Assembly: GCA_963744255.1 (NCBI GenBank)
Contig: CAVUSZ010000049.1
Coordinates: 83,724 to 147,723, forward strand
DNA length: 64,000 nt
Source of the DNA: DATEDA01 sp963744255
GTDB lineage: Bacteria > Pseudomonadota > Gammaproteobacteria > Burkholderiales > SG8-39
Direction of reading: 5' to 3'
Shown here: positions 1-7,721 of the stretch, in pieces
Numbering within the stretch: position 1 is the first letter of the stretch
How the letters are laid out: every line of letters begins with the position of its first letter
The notes under the pieces: generated by a model
The model's database searches: none
What the model was told of the DNA's origin: nothing
Seen by the model: only the letters and a program-made list of their open reading frames with translations
Program-made: the position numbers and the translations under genes

Positions 1-118
1 GTGCGACCACATCGTGATGGGGCGCCGTGGCCTGGGCTCGTTCACCGGCGGGCTCCTCGGCTCGGTCGCACAGAAAGTGCTGCAACTCTCCGAGCAGCCC
101 GTCACGCTCGTGAAGTGA
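1..118 (+). CDS. Universal stress protein (UspA), C-terminal fragment
   Basis: The last 38 residues of a UspA-domain protein enter from the left edge, reading from base 2 to the TGA at 116-118. The visible part has the C-terminal nucleotide-binding signature of the family: an MGRRGLGSF loop, then a GSVAQKVL helix, ending in the PVTLVK beta strand. UspA proteins are cytoplasmic and act in stress survival, often binding ATP. The start lies outside the window. A second, complete UspA gene lies at 57891-58325. The family call is secure; the specific role is unknown. Confidence 0.85.
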   Translation, partial: CDHIVMGRRGLGSFTGGLLGSVAQKVLQLSEQPVTLVK

Positions 119-209
119 CACGCGCGTCCCGTCGCGCGGGAAGCCATGGTCGGAAGCATCGCCCGCCCGCGCGCTCGGGCCTCGAGCGCGATCACCCGCC
201 GGCTCGGGG

Positions 210-1008
210 CTAGGCGTCGGGCGAGACGCGCTTGATCGCCCGCATCACCGCCGCGGTGCGGGTCTCGACGCCCAGCTTCTCGTAGACCCGCTCGAGGTGC
301 TTCTCGACCGTGCGGGGGCTCGCGCCGAGAATCGCCGCCACGTCGCGATTCGTCTTGCCCGCCGCCACCCAGTCGAGCACCTCGCGCTCGCGCGGCGTGA
401 GCGGCGCGGCCGCGCGGTCGAACGGCGCGTCGGCCGGCAGATCGCGCGTCTTCTCGATCGCGACGCCGAGGCGGTAGAGGTTCGCGAGATGCGGCCGCAT
501 GACCTCGGCGAGGTCGCGCTCGCGGTCGGTGAACGCGCTGCCCCCCCGGTTCAGGACGAAGCTGACCAGGAACCGGCGGTCGACGTGGATCGGGACCGCC
601 ATCACGTGCTCGATCCGGATCGGGCGGTAGTACTCGTTGTAGAGCGGCGTGCAGCGGAATTCCGCCGGCACGACGATATCCTCGATCCGCCGGGTGACCG
701 CGTGCGGGTTGCGGCCGTGCTCGCGCACGAGGGGATGCTCGTAGAAGTAGCGATCGAAGACCTCGATCTCGCGCCGCGAGATCATGCCCGAGGGCACGAC
801 GGTCCGATGACCCTTGTCGAGGTCGCAAACGACGAGGGTGGTGAGGTCCGATCCGACGCAGCCGCGGCAGGCGCTCGACGCCGCGTCTTGCGAAGTCGGC
901 GCTCCCGGAGCACGCTTCGCCGATCGCGTGGAGGGTGTCGAGGGCCGCGCGGAGCTCGCGGGTGGAGAGGCGGGGGGTGATCGCGGTCGAGAGTTGGGGT
1001 TGGGACAT
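210..1008 (-). CDS. LuxR-type transcriptional regulator, broken by a one-base frameshift
   Basis: Helix-turn-helix regulator. The C-terminal part (from 797 down to 210) ends in a standard LuxR/GerE DNA-binding domain: LTPREREVLDWVAAGKTN followed by SPRTVEKHLERVYEKLGV. The N-terminal part starts at ATG 1008 (MSQPQLSTAITPRLSTRELR) and reads well to VERLPRL. Near base 858 it must shift by one base to continue as VGSDLTTLVVCDLDKGHRTVV and on into the second part. Removing one C restores a single frame of about 265 residues, normal for this group with an N-terminal sensor region. Taken literally, only a 195-residue protein from GTG 797 can be made. It is divergent from the TetR gene and shares its control region. 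Frame loss is either a pseudogene mutation or a sequence error. Confidence 0.8.
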
Positions 1009-1054
1009 CGTCGATCTCCGTCGCTGAAGCCGTCGCTGCCAACGTCCGCTTTCT

Positions 1055-1091
1055 ACCAACTAGTAAGTTATGTGTCAACCTATAGGTAAGT
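1055..1091. promoter_or_regulatory. Two palindromic operator candidates between divergent regulators
   Basis: This AT-rich island in GC-rich DNA lies between the LuxR start (1008) and the TetR start (1160). It holds ACCAACTAGTAAGT at 1055-1068 (imperfect palindrome around ACTAGT) and ACCTATAGGT at 1078-1087 (perfect palindrome). GTAAGT recurs at 1063 and 1086, 23 bp apart, about two helical turns. Tandem palindromes this close to a tetR-family gene are typical of autoregulation by the TetR protein and possible control of the divergent gene. The binding protein is inferred. Confidence 0.5.
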
Positions 1092-1159
1092 AAAGCGTGG
1101 TAACTTCCCGCCGTGCACAAGCCCGGGGCGCCGCCCCGGCCAGGAAAAGGCCGAGAACG

Positions 1160-1732
1160 ATGCCCCGCAAGTCGGCCCCGGACACCGCGCAGCGGATCCT
1201 CGACATCGCCGAGCGCCTGGTCCAGACGCGCGGTTTCAACGGCTTCAGCTACGCGGATATCGCCGGGGCGCTCGCGGTAACGAAGGCGAGCCTGCACTAT
1301 CACTTTCCGAGTAAGGCCGAGCTGGGGACGCGTCTCATCGCCCGCTATGAAAAGGGCTTCGTGGAGGCGCTGGGCGAAATCGACCGGACGAGCGCCGACG
1401 CCCGCGAGAAGCTCGCGCGCTACGCGAAGATCTACGCCGATGTCCTGCGCAACAACCGGATGTGCCTGTGCGGCATGCTCGCCGCCGAGTACGCCACCCT
1501 GCCGAAGCCGATGAAGGACGAAATGCGCCACTTCTTCGACGAGAACGAGCGCTGGCTCGTCGCCGTTCTCGAGGAGGGGCGCCGGACGGGCGCCCTGCAG
1601 TTCTCCGGCTCTTCGATGGACGTCGCGCGCGCGCTGGTGGGATCGCTCGAGGGGGCGATGATGCTCGCCCGGTCGTATGGCGAGGTCGAGCGCTTCCAGG
1701 TTGTCGCCAATCGGCTGCTCGCCGAGCTCTGA
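1160..1732 (+). CDS. TetR/AcrR-family transcriptional repressor
   Basis: A 190-residue ligand-responsive repressor. The N-terminal helix-turn-helix is clear: DTAQRILDIAERLVQTRGF, then YADIAGALAVTKASLHYHF and PSKAEL, the diagnostic TetR recognition region. The rest is the helical ligand/dimer domain, with a Cys pair in NRMCLCGML as seen in the AcrR group. I choose ATG 1160 over the in-frame GTG at 1097 because an AGGAAAAGG ribosome site sits about 9 bases upstream and the extra 21 residues look like leader. The operator-like palindromes upstream suggest autorepression. The cupin, VOC and flavin-reductase-like genes downstream are plausible targets, but the inducer is unknown. Confidence 0.9.
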   Translation: MPRKSAPDTAQRILDIAERLVQTRGFNGFSYADIAGALAVTKASLHYHFPSKAELGTRLIARYEKGFVEALGEIDRTSADAREKLARYAKIYADVLRNNRMCLCGMLAAEYATLPKPMKDEMRHFFDENERWLVAVLEEGRRTGALQFSGSSMDVARALVGSLEGAMMLARSYGEVERFQVVANRLLAEL

Positions 1733-1786
1733 GCATGCCGGGGTCCCCCGGCGCCCTTTCGGTACCCGCCGCCATTTCCCGGGGTA

Positions 1787-1798
1787 CGTAGGCCTACG
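1787..1798. promoter_or_regulatory. 12-bp perfect palindrome upstream of the cupin gene
   Basis: CGTAGGCCTACG is a perfect 12-bp palindrome between the TetR gene and the cupin gene. About 30 bases further on, TACAAA (1825-1830) resembles a -10 box. The position fits an operator for the cupin/VOC/PNPOx-like run. A GTACCC/GGGTAC pair just upstream could instead form a hairpin. No binding protein can be named from sequence alone. Confidence 0.3.
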
Positions 1799-1884
1799 CA
1801 TTTCCTGTTCGCCGGCCGGCGGCTACAAATAGCGCCATGCCGGGCCCGCACGGACGGCGAGTCAACCGGAACCGGAGGCGAGCG

Positions 1885-2256
1885 ATGGAAAAGGCCGAAT
1901 GCAAGGACTTCAAGCAGCCGGACGAGGTCCGCGAGTTTCCCAAGGGCAGGCTCGAGCTCATCAAGATCGGTGGTGCCACGGTCGGCCGCGCGGTGTTCGA
2001 GCCGGGCTGGAAGTGGTCGACGTCGGTCCAGCCGCTCGTCAAGACGAAGAGCTGCGAAGCGCCGCACTTCCAGTATCACGTGTCCGGAATCCTGCGGATC
2101 AAGATGGACGACGGAACGGAGTTCGACTGCCGCCCGGGCGACGTCTCGCTGCTTCCCTCGGGTCATGACGCCTGGGTCGTCGGCAACGAGCCTGCGGTCG
2201 TCGTCGACTTCCAGGGAATGATCGATTACGCGAAAGCGCACGACGCGCACGCCTGA
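1885..2256 (+). CDS. Cupin-domain protein
   Basis: A 123-residue single-domain beta-barrel. The core reads FEPGWKWSTSVQPLVKTKSC, then APHFQYHVSGILRIKMDDG, then CRPGDVSLLPSGHDAWVVG, which follows the two cupin motifs. The histidines at PHFQYHV and SGHDAW could bind a metal, although the canonical HxH pair is incomplete. ATG 1885 is preferred because GGAGG lies upstream; the 16 residues of an in-frame extension from 1837 are basic and leader-like. It is 12 bp from the VOC gene and probably cotranscribed with it. Small cupins of this kind are often annotated as ethanolamine-utilisation-like; the substrate is unknown. Confidence 0.85.
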   Translation: MEKAECKDFKQPDEVREFPKGRLELIKIGGATVGRAVFEPGWKWSTSVQPLVKTKSCEAPHFQYHVSGILRIKMDDGTEFDCRPGDVSLLPSGHDAWVVGNEPAVVVDFQGMIDYAKAHDAHA

Positions 2257-2268
2257 AGGAGACCCGCC

Positions 2269-2706
2269 ATGCTTACGCAAGCACCGATGATGACCATCCT
2301 GCCCGTCAAGGACATGAACCGCGCGCGCGACTTCTACGAGAACCGGCTCGGCCTCGCGCCGGAAGGCGCGCGGCCGGACGGAAAGTTCCTGTTCCGCTGC
2401 AACGGCGGCGCGACGCTCGCGCTCTTCCCGAAGCCGGAGGGCACCAAGGCCGAGCACACGGCGGTGTCGTTCGTCGTCGACGACATCGTCGCGGAGGTCA
2501 GTGACCTGAAGGCGCGCGGCGTCCAGTTCCACGACTACGACCTGCCGGGGTTCAAGACCGTGGAGCACGTCGCGGTCATCGGCTCGGACAAGGCGGCGTG
2601 GTTCAACGACACCGAGGGCAATATCCTGTGCGTGCATGAGGAGCTCGATCGCGCGCAGCCCGTAGCGGGCGCAGCCGCGGCCGCGCGCCCGGGGCGGCTT
2701 TGCTAG
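2269..2706 (+). CDS. VOC-family (glyoxalase/bleomycin-resistance fold) protein
   Basis: 145 residues with the paired beta-alpha-beta-beta-beta module of the vicinal oxygen chelate family. MMTILPVKDMNRARDFYENR is the classic first strand and helix, AEHTAVSFVVDDI begins the second module, and AWFNDTEGNILCVHEE is the closing strand with a metal-ligand-type Glu. VOC proteins range from glyoxalases and dioxygenases to antibiotic-binding proteins, and this one has no feature that fixes the reaction. It follows the cupin by 12 bp and precedes the PNPOx-like gene by 22 bp, so the three genes look like one transcription unit under the TetR repressor. Confidence 0.88.
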   Translation: MLTQAPMMTILPVKDMNRARDFYENRLGLAPEGARPDGKFLFRCNGGATLALFPKPEGTKAEHTAVSFVVDDIVAEVSDLKARGVQFHDYDLPGFKTVEHVAVIGSDKAAWFNDTEGNILCVHEELDRAQPVAGAAAAARPGRLC

Positions 2707-2728
2707 CGGCGGCGGCAGGAGCGCCACG

Positions 2729-3664
2729 ATGAAGCCGCTCGCTTATCACGCCGGCCAGCTCGCGGCGCAAGGAGAGGCGGGCACCACCCGCGTCGCGCAG
2801 AAGCTCGCGGACTGGGTCGGCCCGGTCCCGGACTTCGCGCGCGGCGCGGATCTCATCGTGCTCGCGACGCCGGACGCCGGAGGCGAGCTGCGGTTCGCGG
2901 TCGTGTCGGGCAGCCCGCCGCTCGTGGGGATCGTCGAGGCGCCCGAGCTGCGGCTCGGTCTGCCGCCCGCCGCGGGCGTGAACGTCCGCATGCCGGCTGC
3001 CTGCGGCGGCCTGGCGATCAGCCTCGGGCTCGCCCGGCGAGCGCGCGTGAACGGGACGCTGCGCCTCGGCGCCGTCGGCCCCGAGCTCCTGGTCACCGAG
3101 GCGTTCACGCTGTGCCGGAAATACATGGCGCCGTCGGTTGCGCTCGAGCCGGCGTTGCGCGTCGGCCCGGGTCTGCGCGAGCCGGTGACGCTCGACGACC
3201 CGTGGCTCGCCGATCTCGTGGCGCGCGCCGAGACGTCGTTCCTCGGCAGCGTGAGCCCGGCGGGAATGCCCGACGTGGCACACCGCGGCGGCAGACCGGG
3301 CTTCCTGCAGTTCGACCCGGCGGCCCGGCGATTGTCCTGGACGGAGTACGTCGGCGACGGCGTATTCAAGAGCGCGGGGAACGTTCGCGCGACCGGGACG
3401 ATGGCGCTGCTCGTCCCGGACCTCGGCTCGGGCGACGGCGCGGTGCTGCTCGGGCGCGGCGAGTACGCGACCGACGCGTCGGCGCGCACGCCGCGCGAGG
3501 ACGCGCTCGTCCAGCACCGCGAGGAATTCCCCCCGCAGGGCGTAATGACCTGCGCGATCGCGCGTGCCGAGCGGCTGCGCGGGCTTCTGCACCCGCGCGA
3601 GCGGATCGCGCGGGCGCCGCGCGTCACTTCCCGGTCGACGGTACCGGAGCAGAAGCCGCGATGA
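2729..3664 (+). CDS. Pyridoxamine 5'-phosphate oxidase-like flavin-binding protein
   Basis: 311 residues with two split-barrel flavin reductase-like halves. The second half carries LADLVARAETSFLGSVSPAG and the FLQFDPAARRLSWTEYVGDG strand, typical of PNPOx-like FMN/FAD-binding proteins. CRKYMAP in the middle is a motif of the long two-domain subfamily that acts as a flavin-dependent reductase or oxidase. It is distinct from true PdxH, which is at 27833-28465. It is the last gene of the cupin-VOC run. The TGA (3662-3664) overlaps the first arm of a perfect hairpin starting at 3661. Substrate unknown. Confidence 0.85.
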   Translation: MKPLAYHAGQLAAQGEAGTTRVAQKLADWVGPVPDFARGADLIVLATPDAGGELRFAVVSGSPPLVGIVEAPELRLGLPPAAGVNVRMPAACGGLAISLGLARRARVNGTLRLGAVGPELLVTEAFTLCRKYMAPSVALEPALRVGPGLREPVTLDDPWLADLVARAETSFLGSVSPAGMPDVAHRGGRPGFLQFDPAARRLSWTEYVGDGVFKSAGNVRATGTMALLVPDLGSGDGAVLLGRGEYATDASARTPREDALVQHREEFPPQGVMTCAIARAERLRGLLHPRERIARAPRVTSRSTVPEQKPR

Positions 3665-3763
3665 CGTTGCGTGAGCAACGTCATTCCGACGCATGCCGGG
3701 ATCCAGCCGACCTTGACCCCGGCTTTCGCCGGGGTGACAGGCTTCGCCCGGCTTTCGCCGGGT
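3661..3763. repeat. Intergenic hairpin and two REP-like GCTTTCGCC stem-loops
   Basis: Three stem-loops fill the gap between two convergent genes. ATGACGTTGC-GTGA-GCAACGTCAT (3661-3684) is a perfect 10-bp stem. ACCCCGGC-TTTC-GCCGGGGT (3716-3735) and CCCGGC-TTTC-GCCGGG (3747-3762) are each followed by TGAC. The segment starting GTCATTCC and containing CCGGGATCCAG resembles a dispersed repeat common in betaproteobacteria. The same stem-loop recurs at 63975-63994. It may act as a bidirectional terminator or as a REP element. Confidence 0.7.
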
Positions 3764-3779
3764 GACGCGCTGACGCGCG

Positions 3780-4751
3780 TCAGTTCAGCTTGGCGCCCGA
3801 CGCCTTCACCGCCGGCGCCCAGCCGTTGATCTGGTCCTGCACGAACGCCTGGAACTCCGCGGTCGACATCTTGCGCACGGTGAGCCCGAGCTCGCCCATG
3901 CGCTTGACGAAGTTCGGGTCGTCGAGCGATTCCTGGACCGCGGCGTGCAGCCGCTTCGCCACCGGTTCGGGGAGGCCCGCCGGCGCGGAGATACCGATGA
4001 AGTTTTCGGCGACCAGGAACGGCATCCCTTCCTCGATCACCGTCGGGACGTCGGGCGCGATCGCGGCGCGGGCGCGCGACGTGACCGCGATCGGGCGGAG
4101 CTTGCCGGCCTTCATGTGCGGGACGTTCTGCGGCAGCGTGTCGAACGAGAAGCTGAGCGTGCCGCCCATGAGGTCGGTGATCATCGGCGCGCTGCCCTTG
4201 TAGCCGACGTGCTCGATCGGGAGGCCGGTTTCCTTCTTGAACGTCTCCCCCAGGATGTGGCCGATCGAGCCGATTCCGCCCGAGCCGTAGTTGACCGGCT
4301 TCCCCTGCGCCTTGATCCAGGCGACGAGCTCGTTCATGTTCTTCGCGGGAACCGACGGATGCACCATGACCACGTCGGGGACCGTGGTGACCAGGCTCAC
4401 GTGGGTGAAGCTCTTGACCGGGTCGTAGGGCTGCGGGTTGAGCATGAACGGCGAGAGCGAGATCGGCGTGGTGTTCGACATCAGCAGGTTGTAGCCGTCG
4501 GGCGCCGCGCGCGCGATCTCGGTCGCGCCGATCGAGCCGCCGGCACCAGGCTTGTTGTCGACGATCACCGGCTGACCGAGCTTCGCCTGCAAGGGGACCG
4601 CAAGCGCGCGGGCAGTGATGTCGCTCGAGCCGCCGGGCGAGAACGTGACGACGATCCGCACCGGCTTGGCCGGCCACTGCTGCGCGGCTGCGGCGGATGA
4701 GAAGAGCACTGCGACGAGCGCGGCGGCGAGCCGCGCGAAGCGGGTGAACAT
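3780..4751 (-). CDS. Bug-family tripartite tricarboxylate (TTT) solute-binding protein
   Basis: Periplasmic substrate receptor of about 323 residues. A signal peptide (MFTRFARLAAALVAVLFSSA, cleaved near AAAQQ) is followed by WPAKPVRIVVTFSPGGSSD, the ligand-loop motif of Bug/TctC proteins. VIVDNKPGAGGSIGA and the YKGSAPMITDLMGG region are also diagnostic. I place the start at ATG 4751, directly behind a GGAGGAG ribosome site; the nine residues upstream would be leader. These receptors bind carboxylates or other small acids. No membrane permease genes (tctA/tctB) lie nearby, which is usual for orphan Bug receptors. The N-terminal relic of another Bug gene is at 54314-54555. Confidence 0.95.
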   Translation of the reverse strand: MFTRFARLAAALVAVLFSSAAAAQQWPAKPVRIVVTFSPGGSSDITARALAVPLQAKLGQPVIVDNKPGAGGSIGATEIARAAPDGYNLLMSNTTPISLSPFMLNPQPYDPVKSFTHVSLVTTVPDVVMVHPSVPAKNMNELVAWIKAQGKPVNYGSGGIGSIGHILGETFKKETGLPIEHVGYKGSAPMITDLMGGTLSFSFDTLPQNVPHMKAGKLRPIAVTSRARAAIAPDVPTVIEEGMPFLVAENFIGISAPAGLPEPVAKRLHAAVQESLDDPNFVKRMGELGLTVRKMSTAEFQAFVQDQINGWAPAVKASGAKLN

Positions 4752-4834
4752 GAACTCCTCCTCGAGGATGCGGGACACGGGCTGGGCGACGCAAACGCTA
4801 CGCCGGAGTCGTCGCTGATGTCAACGAACGCAAA

Positions 4835-5422
4835 TCAGTATCGCGATCCGGAATGCTCCGACCTCCGGTCGGCGCGCAAGCGGTTGCGCGCGAGCCGGCG
4901 CTTCACGTCGAAGCAGAGGAAGAGGAACTGATCGTCGGTAGCACGCACCGGGCTGTGCGTCCGTTCGTACGGGTGCTCCGCGGCGGTGCGTCCAACCGGA
5001 ACGAGCGCGTGCCGGCGATACGGATCGAGCAGGAGGATCTCGCCTGGCTCGTGGCGCGCCGCACGCGTACGGTGGTCGACGATCGCGAGCCGGCCAGCGT
5101 GCGCGACGACGATGACGAAGTAGACGCCCGGGTAGCGGAACTTGTCGTCGTGGAGGCTGATCGGCCCGCAGCCCTGCACGGTAAGAAGCCGGAGCGGCAT
5201 CGCACGCGGACGCAGGCCGAGAGCCGCGGCAACTTCGGCGCGCAGCCCGAGCGCGAGCCGCAGCGGAATTCGCGCGCGGACCTGCGGGAGCTCGGAGGTC
5301 TGCTCTGCGGTGAAGCCATCGGGAGCGAGCTCGCGCGCGAGCCGGTAGATTGCCGGGAACCGCGCCGCCGACCGCGCGGCGCGCTGGCCGGTGCGGACGA
5401 GCGTGGGGAGTCCATGGGGCAT
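4835..5422 (-). CDS. Conserved hypothetical protein, possible double-stranded beta-helix fold
   Basis: 195 residues, not confidently recognised. The middle is rich in beta strands: VQGCGPISLHDDKFRYPGVY, FVIVVAHAGRLAIVDHRT, then PGEILLLDPYRRHALVPVGR. A His-Asp-Asp triplet in LHDDKF, with a later His in RRHALVP, is arranged like the HxD...H iron ligands of 2-oxoglutarate/Fe(II) oxygenases, so a jelly-roll oxygenase is possible but unproven. I chose ATG 5422 (MPHGLPTLVRTGQ). The gene is read toward the Bug receptor, ending 83 bp upstream of its start, and is divergent from the EamA gene. Confidence 0.6.
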   Translation of the reverse strand: MPHGLPTLVRTGQRAARSAARFPAIYRLARELAPDGFTAEQTSELPQVRARIPLRLALGLRAEVAAALGLRPRAMPLRLLTVQGCGPISLHDDKFRYPGVYFVIVVAHAGRLAIVDHRTRAARHEPGEILLLDPYRRHALVPVGRTAAEHPYERTHSPVRATDDQFLFLCFDVKRRLARNRLRADRRSEHSGSRY

Positions 5423-5477
5423 CCGCGGATTATCCGATGCCGGTGCGTTAAGCTCCGGGCCCAGAAGAAGAACCGCC

Positions 5478-6440
5478 ATGCCCGCTACCCGGAAGCCGCT
5501 GGACGCGACCGCGTTCGCCCTGATGACGCTCCTCTGCATGCTGTGGGGCCTGCAGCAGGTCGCGATCAAGGTCACGGCGCCCGACGTCTCGCTGGTGATG
5601 CAGGCCGGGATCCGCTCGATCGTCGCTACCGGCCTGCTCCTCGTCTGGGCGCGCGCCCGCGGGATCCCGCTCCTCGACCGCGACGGCACGCTCGTGCCGG
5701 GCCTCGCGGCAGGCGCGCTGTTCGCCGCCGAGTTCGCGTTCATCTACGCCGGGCTCGCATACACGACCGCCTCGCGGATGGTGGTGTTCGTCTATCTGAC
5801 GCCCTGCCTCACCGCGCTTTTCCTGCCGGCGTTCGTGCCGAGCGAAGGGCTGCACGCCCGGCAATGGGCAGGCGTGCTCCTCGCGTTCGCCGGCATCGTC
5901 GCTGCCTTCGCCGAAGGGTTCGCGGCGGGCGAGCGCGCGACGTTCTTCGGCGATCTCTTCGGCCTCTTCGCCGCCGTCGCCTGGGCGGCGACGATCGTCG
6001 TGATTCGCGCAACGAAGCTCGCCTACACGCCGGCGACGAAGACGCTCTTCTACCAGCTCGGCGTTTCGGCGGTCGCGCTGCCGCTCGTTTCGATCGCGCT
6101 CGGCGAACCGGGTGTGGTGCGGGTCACGCCGCTCTCGGTCGCGAGCCTCGCGTTCCAGAGCGTGATCGTGGCGTTCGCGAGCTATCTCGCCTGGTTCTGG
6201 CTGCTCACGAAGTATTTCGCGGCGCGGCTCTCGGCGTTCACCTTCATGACGCCGCTCTTCGGCGTGGCGTTCGGGGCGGTGCTCCTCGCGGAGCCGGTCA
6301 CGCCCGCGTTTCTCGGCGCGGCGCTCGCGGTCGCCGGCGGCATCGTGCTCGTGAACCTGCCGGCGCGAGCGCCACCCCCCGCTCAGGCGCAGAGCAAGAG
6401 CGAGTTCCCCAACCAGAGCAGGAAGTCGGGCCGCCGGTAG
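5478..6440 (+). CDS. EamA-family (DMT superfamily) transporter
   Basis: 320 residues with about ten membrane helices in two EamA repeats. The first repeat starts TAFALMTLLCMLWGLQQVAI. The second repeat reads FLWLL-type helices around AFASYLAWFWLLTKYFAARL and PLFGVAFGAVLLAEPVTPAF, the family's conserved last pair. EamA proteins are inner-membrane metabolite or amino-acid exporters; substrate not predictable. ATG 5478 follows AGAAGAAG. Its last 58 bases overlap, in convergent orientation, the end of the small membrane-protein gene at 6383-6514. Two other EamA genes occur at 28695 and 47569. Confidence 0.93.
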   Translation: MPATRKPLDATAFALMTLLCMLWGLQQVAIKVTAPDVSLVMQAGIRSIVATGLLLVWARARGIPLLDRDGTLVPGLAAGALFAAEFAFIYAGLAYTTASRMVVFVYLTPCLTALFLPAFVPSEGLHARQWAGVLLAFAGIVAAFAEGFAAGERATFFGDLFGLFAAVAWAATIVVIRATKLAYTPATKTLFYQLGVSAVALPLVSIALGEPGVVRVTPLSVASLAFQSVIVAFASYLAWFWLLTKYFAARLSAFTFMTPLFGVAFGAVLLAEPVTPAFLGAALAVAGGIVLVNLPARAPPPAQAQSKSEFPNQSRKSGRR

Positions 6441-6514
6441 CCGAGCCAGGCGAGCGCGGCCGCCGCCACGAGCGCGGCGGCGAGCGTGAGGCAGGCGAGC
6501 GGCCGTGCGTTCAT
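6383..6514 (-). CDS. Putative 43-residue membrane protein, coupled to the MFS gene
   Basis: The start codon overlaps the MFS stop as ATGA (ATG 6514-6512, TGA 6513-6511), the usual sign of translational coupling. The product is MNARPLACLTLAAALVAAAA followed by LAWLGYRRPDFLLWLGNSLL and LCA. It would have one clear N-terminal membrane helix and a second hydrophobic stretch. No family is recognised. Its 3' end overlaps the convergent EamA gene. The hydrophobic content and the coupling favour a real small protein, but a chance frame cannot be excluded. Confidence 0.5.
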   Translation of the reverse strand: MNARPLACLTLAAALVAAAALAWLGYRRPDFLLWLGNSLLLCA

Positions 6515-7707
6515 GCGGGCTGCAGACGCCGTGCCGGCAGTTCGCGGATCGGCAGGTTCACTGCCGCGGCGAGGAGGCTCAAGCCCACCGCGATCGCCCA
6601 CACGCCGTCATAGCTCCCGCTGCGGTCGTAGAGATAGCCGCCGAGCCAAACCCCGAGGAAGGCCCCGACCTGATGGACGAAGAAGACGATGCCGCTCAGC
6701 ATCGCCATGTTCCTGACGCCGAAGACCGCGGCCACCGTCCCGTTCGTGAGCGGGACCGTGCTCATCCACAGCAGCCCGATCACGGCGCCGAAGACGTAGG
6801 CCGAGGTTTCGGTGATCGGCAGCCAAACGAACGCAGCGATCACGAGCGCGCGCCCGGCGTAGATCGCCGCCAGCAGCGCGGGCTTGCGATACCGCGCTCC
6901 CCACACGCCGGCGAGATAGGCGCCCGCGACGTTCGCCAGCCCGATGAGCGCGAGCGTCGTGGTCCCCACGGAGAGCGCAAGCCCGCGGTCGACCAGGAAC
7001 GCCGGCAGGTGCGTGATGATGAACACCACGTGGAACCCGCACACGAAGAACCCGAAGGCGAGCAGCCGGAAGCCGTTGTGCGCCAACGCGGCGCGCAGCG
7101 CCTGTCCGGCGCTCATCTCCACGTGCGGCCCCGCGGCGTGCTCGCGCCACGGCAGGGCGGTCGAGAGCCCGGCCATCGAGGCCGCGACCGCCGCCAGCAC
7201 GAGGAGCGCGGCCGACCAGCCGAGCCAGCCGATGAGCGACAGGCTCCCAGGCAGCATCACGAACTGACCGAACGAGCCGATCGCCGTCGCGATGCCCATC
7301 GCCCGGCTGCGTCCCTCCGGCGGGACGACACGGCTCACCGCCCCGAGCACCACCGCGAAGGTGGTTCCGCTCAAGCCGAGCCCGATCAGTACGCCGACGC
7401 TCAGGAACAGCCCGCCCGGCGTTGTCGACAGCGACATCAGCACGAGCCCGGCGACGTAGAGCGCGGTGCCGCCGACCATTGTCTTCGCCGCGCCGAACCG
7501 GTCGGCGAGCATGCCGGTCACCGGCTGCGCCGCGCCCCAGACGAGGTTCTGAACCGCGATCGCGAGCGCGAAGATCTCGCGGCCCCAGCCGAACTCGACG
7601 CTCATGGGCTGGAGGAAGAGACCGAACCCGTGGCGGATGCCGAGCGCGACCGAGAGGACCGAGGCGGCGGTGGCAAGCATCACCGCGGGACTGCGCAGAC
7701 GGATCAT
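6511..7707 (-). CDS. Major facilitator superfamily transporter
   Basis: 398 residues with about twelve membrane helices. The loop between helices 2 and 3 reads GMLADRFGAAKTMV, the MFS signature. GLGLSGTTFAVVLGAVSRVV and PPEGRSRAMGIATAIGS match the oxalate/formate antiporter-like and sugar-phosphate-like MFS groups common in Burkholderiales. Near the middle, CGFHVVFIITHLPAFLVDRG is typical of the monocarboxylate-type MFS. ATG 7707 lies 14 bp from the GNAT stop upstream, so the two genes are probably cotranscribed, followed by the ATGA-coupled 43-residue gene. Substrate unknown. Confidence 0.92.
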   Translation of the reverse strand: MIRLRSPAVMLATAASVLSVALGIRHGFGLFLQPMSVEFGWGREIFALAIAVQNLVWGAAQPVTGMLADRFGAAKTMVGGTALYVAGLVLMSLSTTPGGLFLSVGVLIGLGLSGTTFAVVLGAVSRVVPPEGRSRAMGIATAIGSFGQFVMLPGSLSLIGWLGWSAALLVLAAVAASMAGLSTALPWREHAAGPHVEMSAGQALRAALAHNGFRLLAFGFFVCGFHVVFIITHLPAFLVDRGLALSVGTTTLALIGLANVAGAYLAGVWGARYRKPALLAAIYAGRALVIAAFVWLPITETSAYVFGAVIGLLWMSTVPLTNGTVAAVFGVRNMAMLSGIVFFVHQVGAFLGVWLGGYLYDRSGSYDGVWAIAVGLSLLAAAVNLPIRELPARRLQPA

Positions 7708-7721
7708 CGGCGTTTCCGGGA

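Noticed and set aside
1837..1884. N-terminal extension of the cupin from ATG 1837
   Set aside because: The extra 16 residues are Arg-rich and non-cupin; a ribosome site favours ATG 1885. A -10-like box near 1825 suggests transcription starts about here.
2269..2706. Fluoroquinolone/bleomycin resistance role for the VOC protein
   Set aside because: VOC proteins share this fold widely; nothing in the sequence or context indicates resistance.
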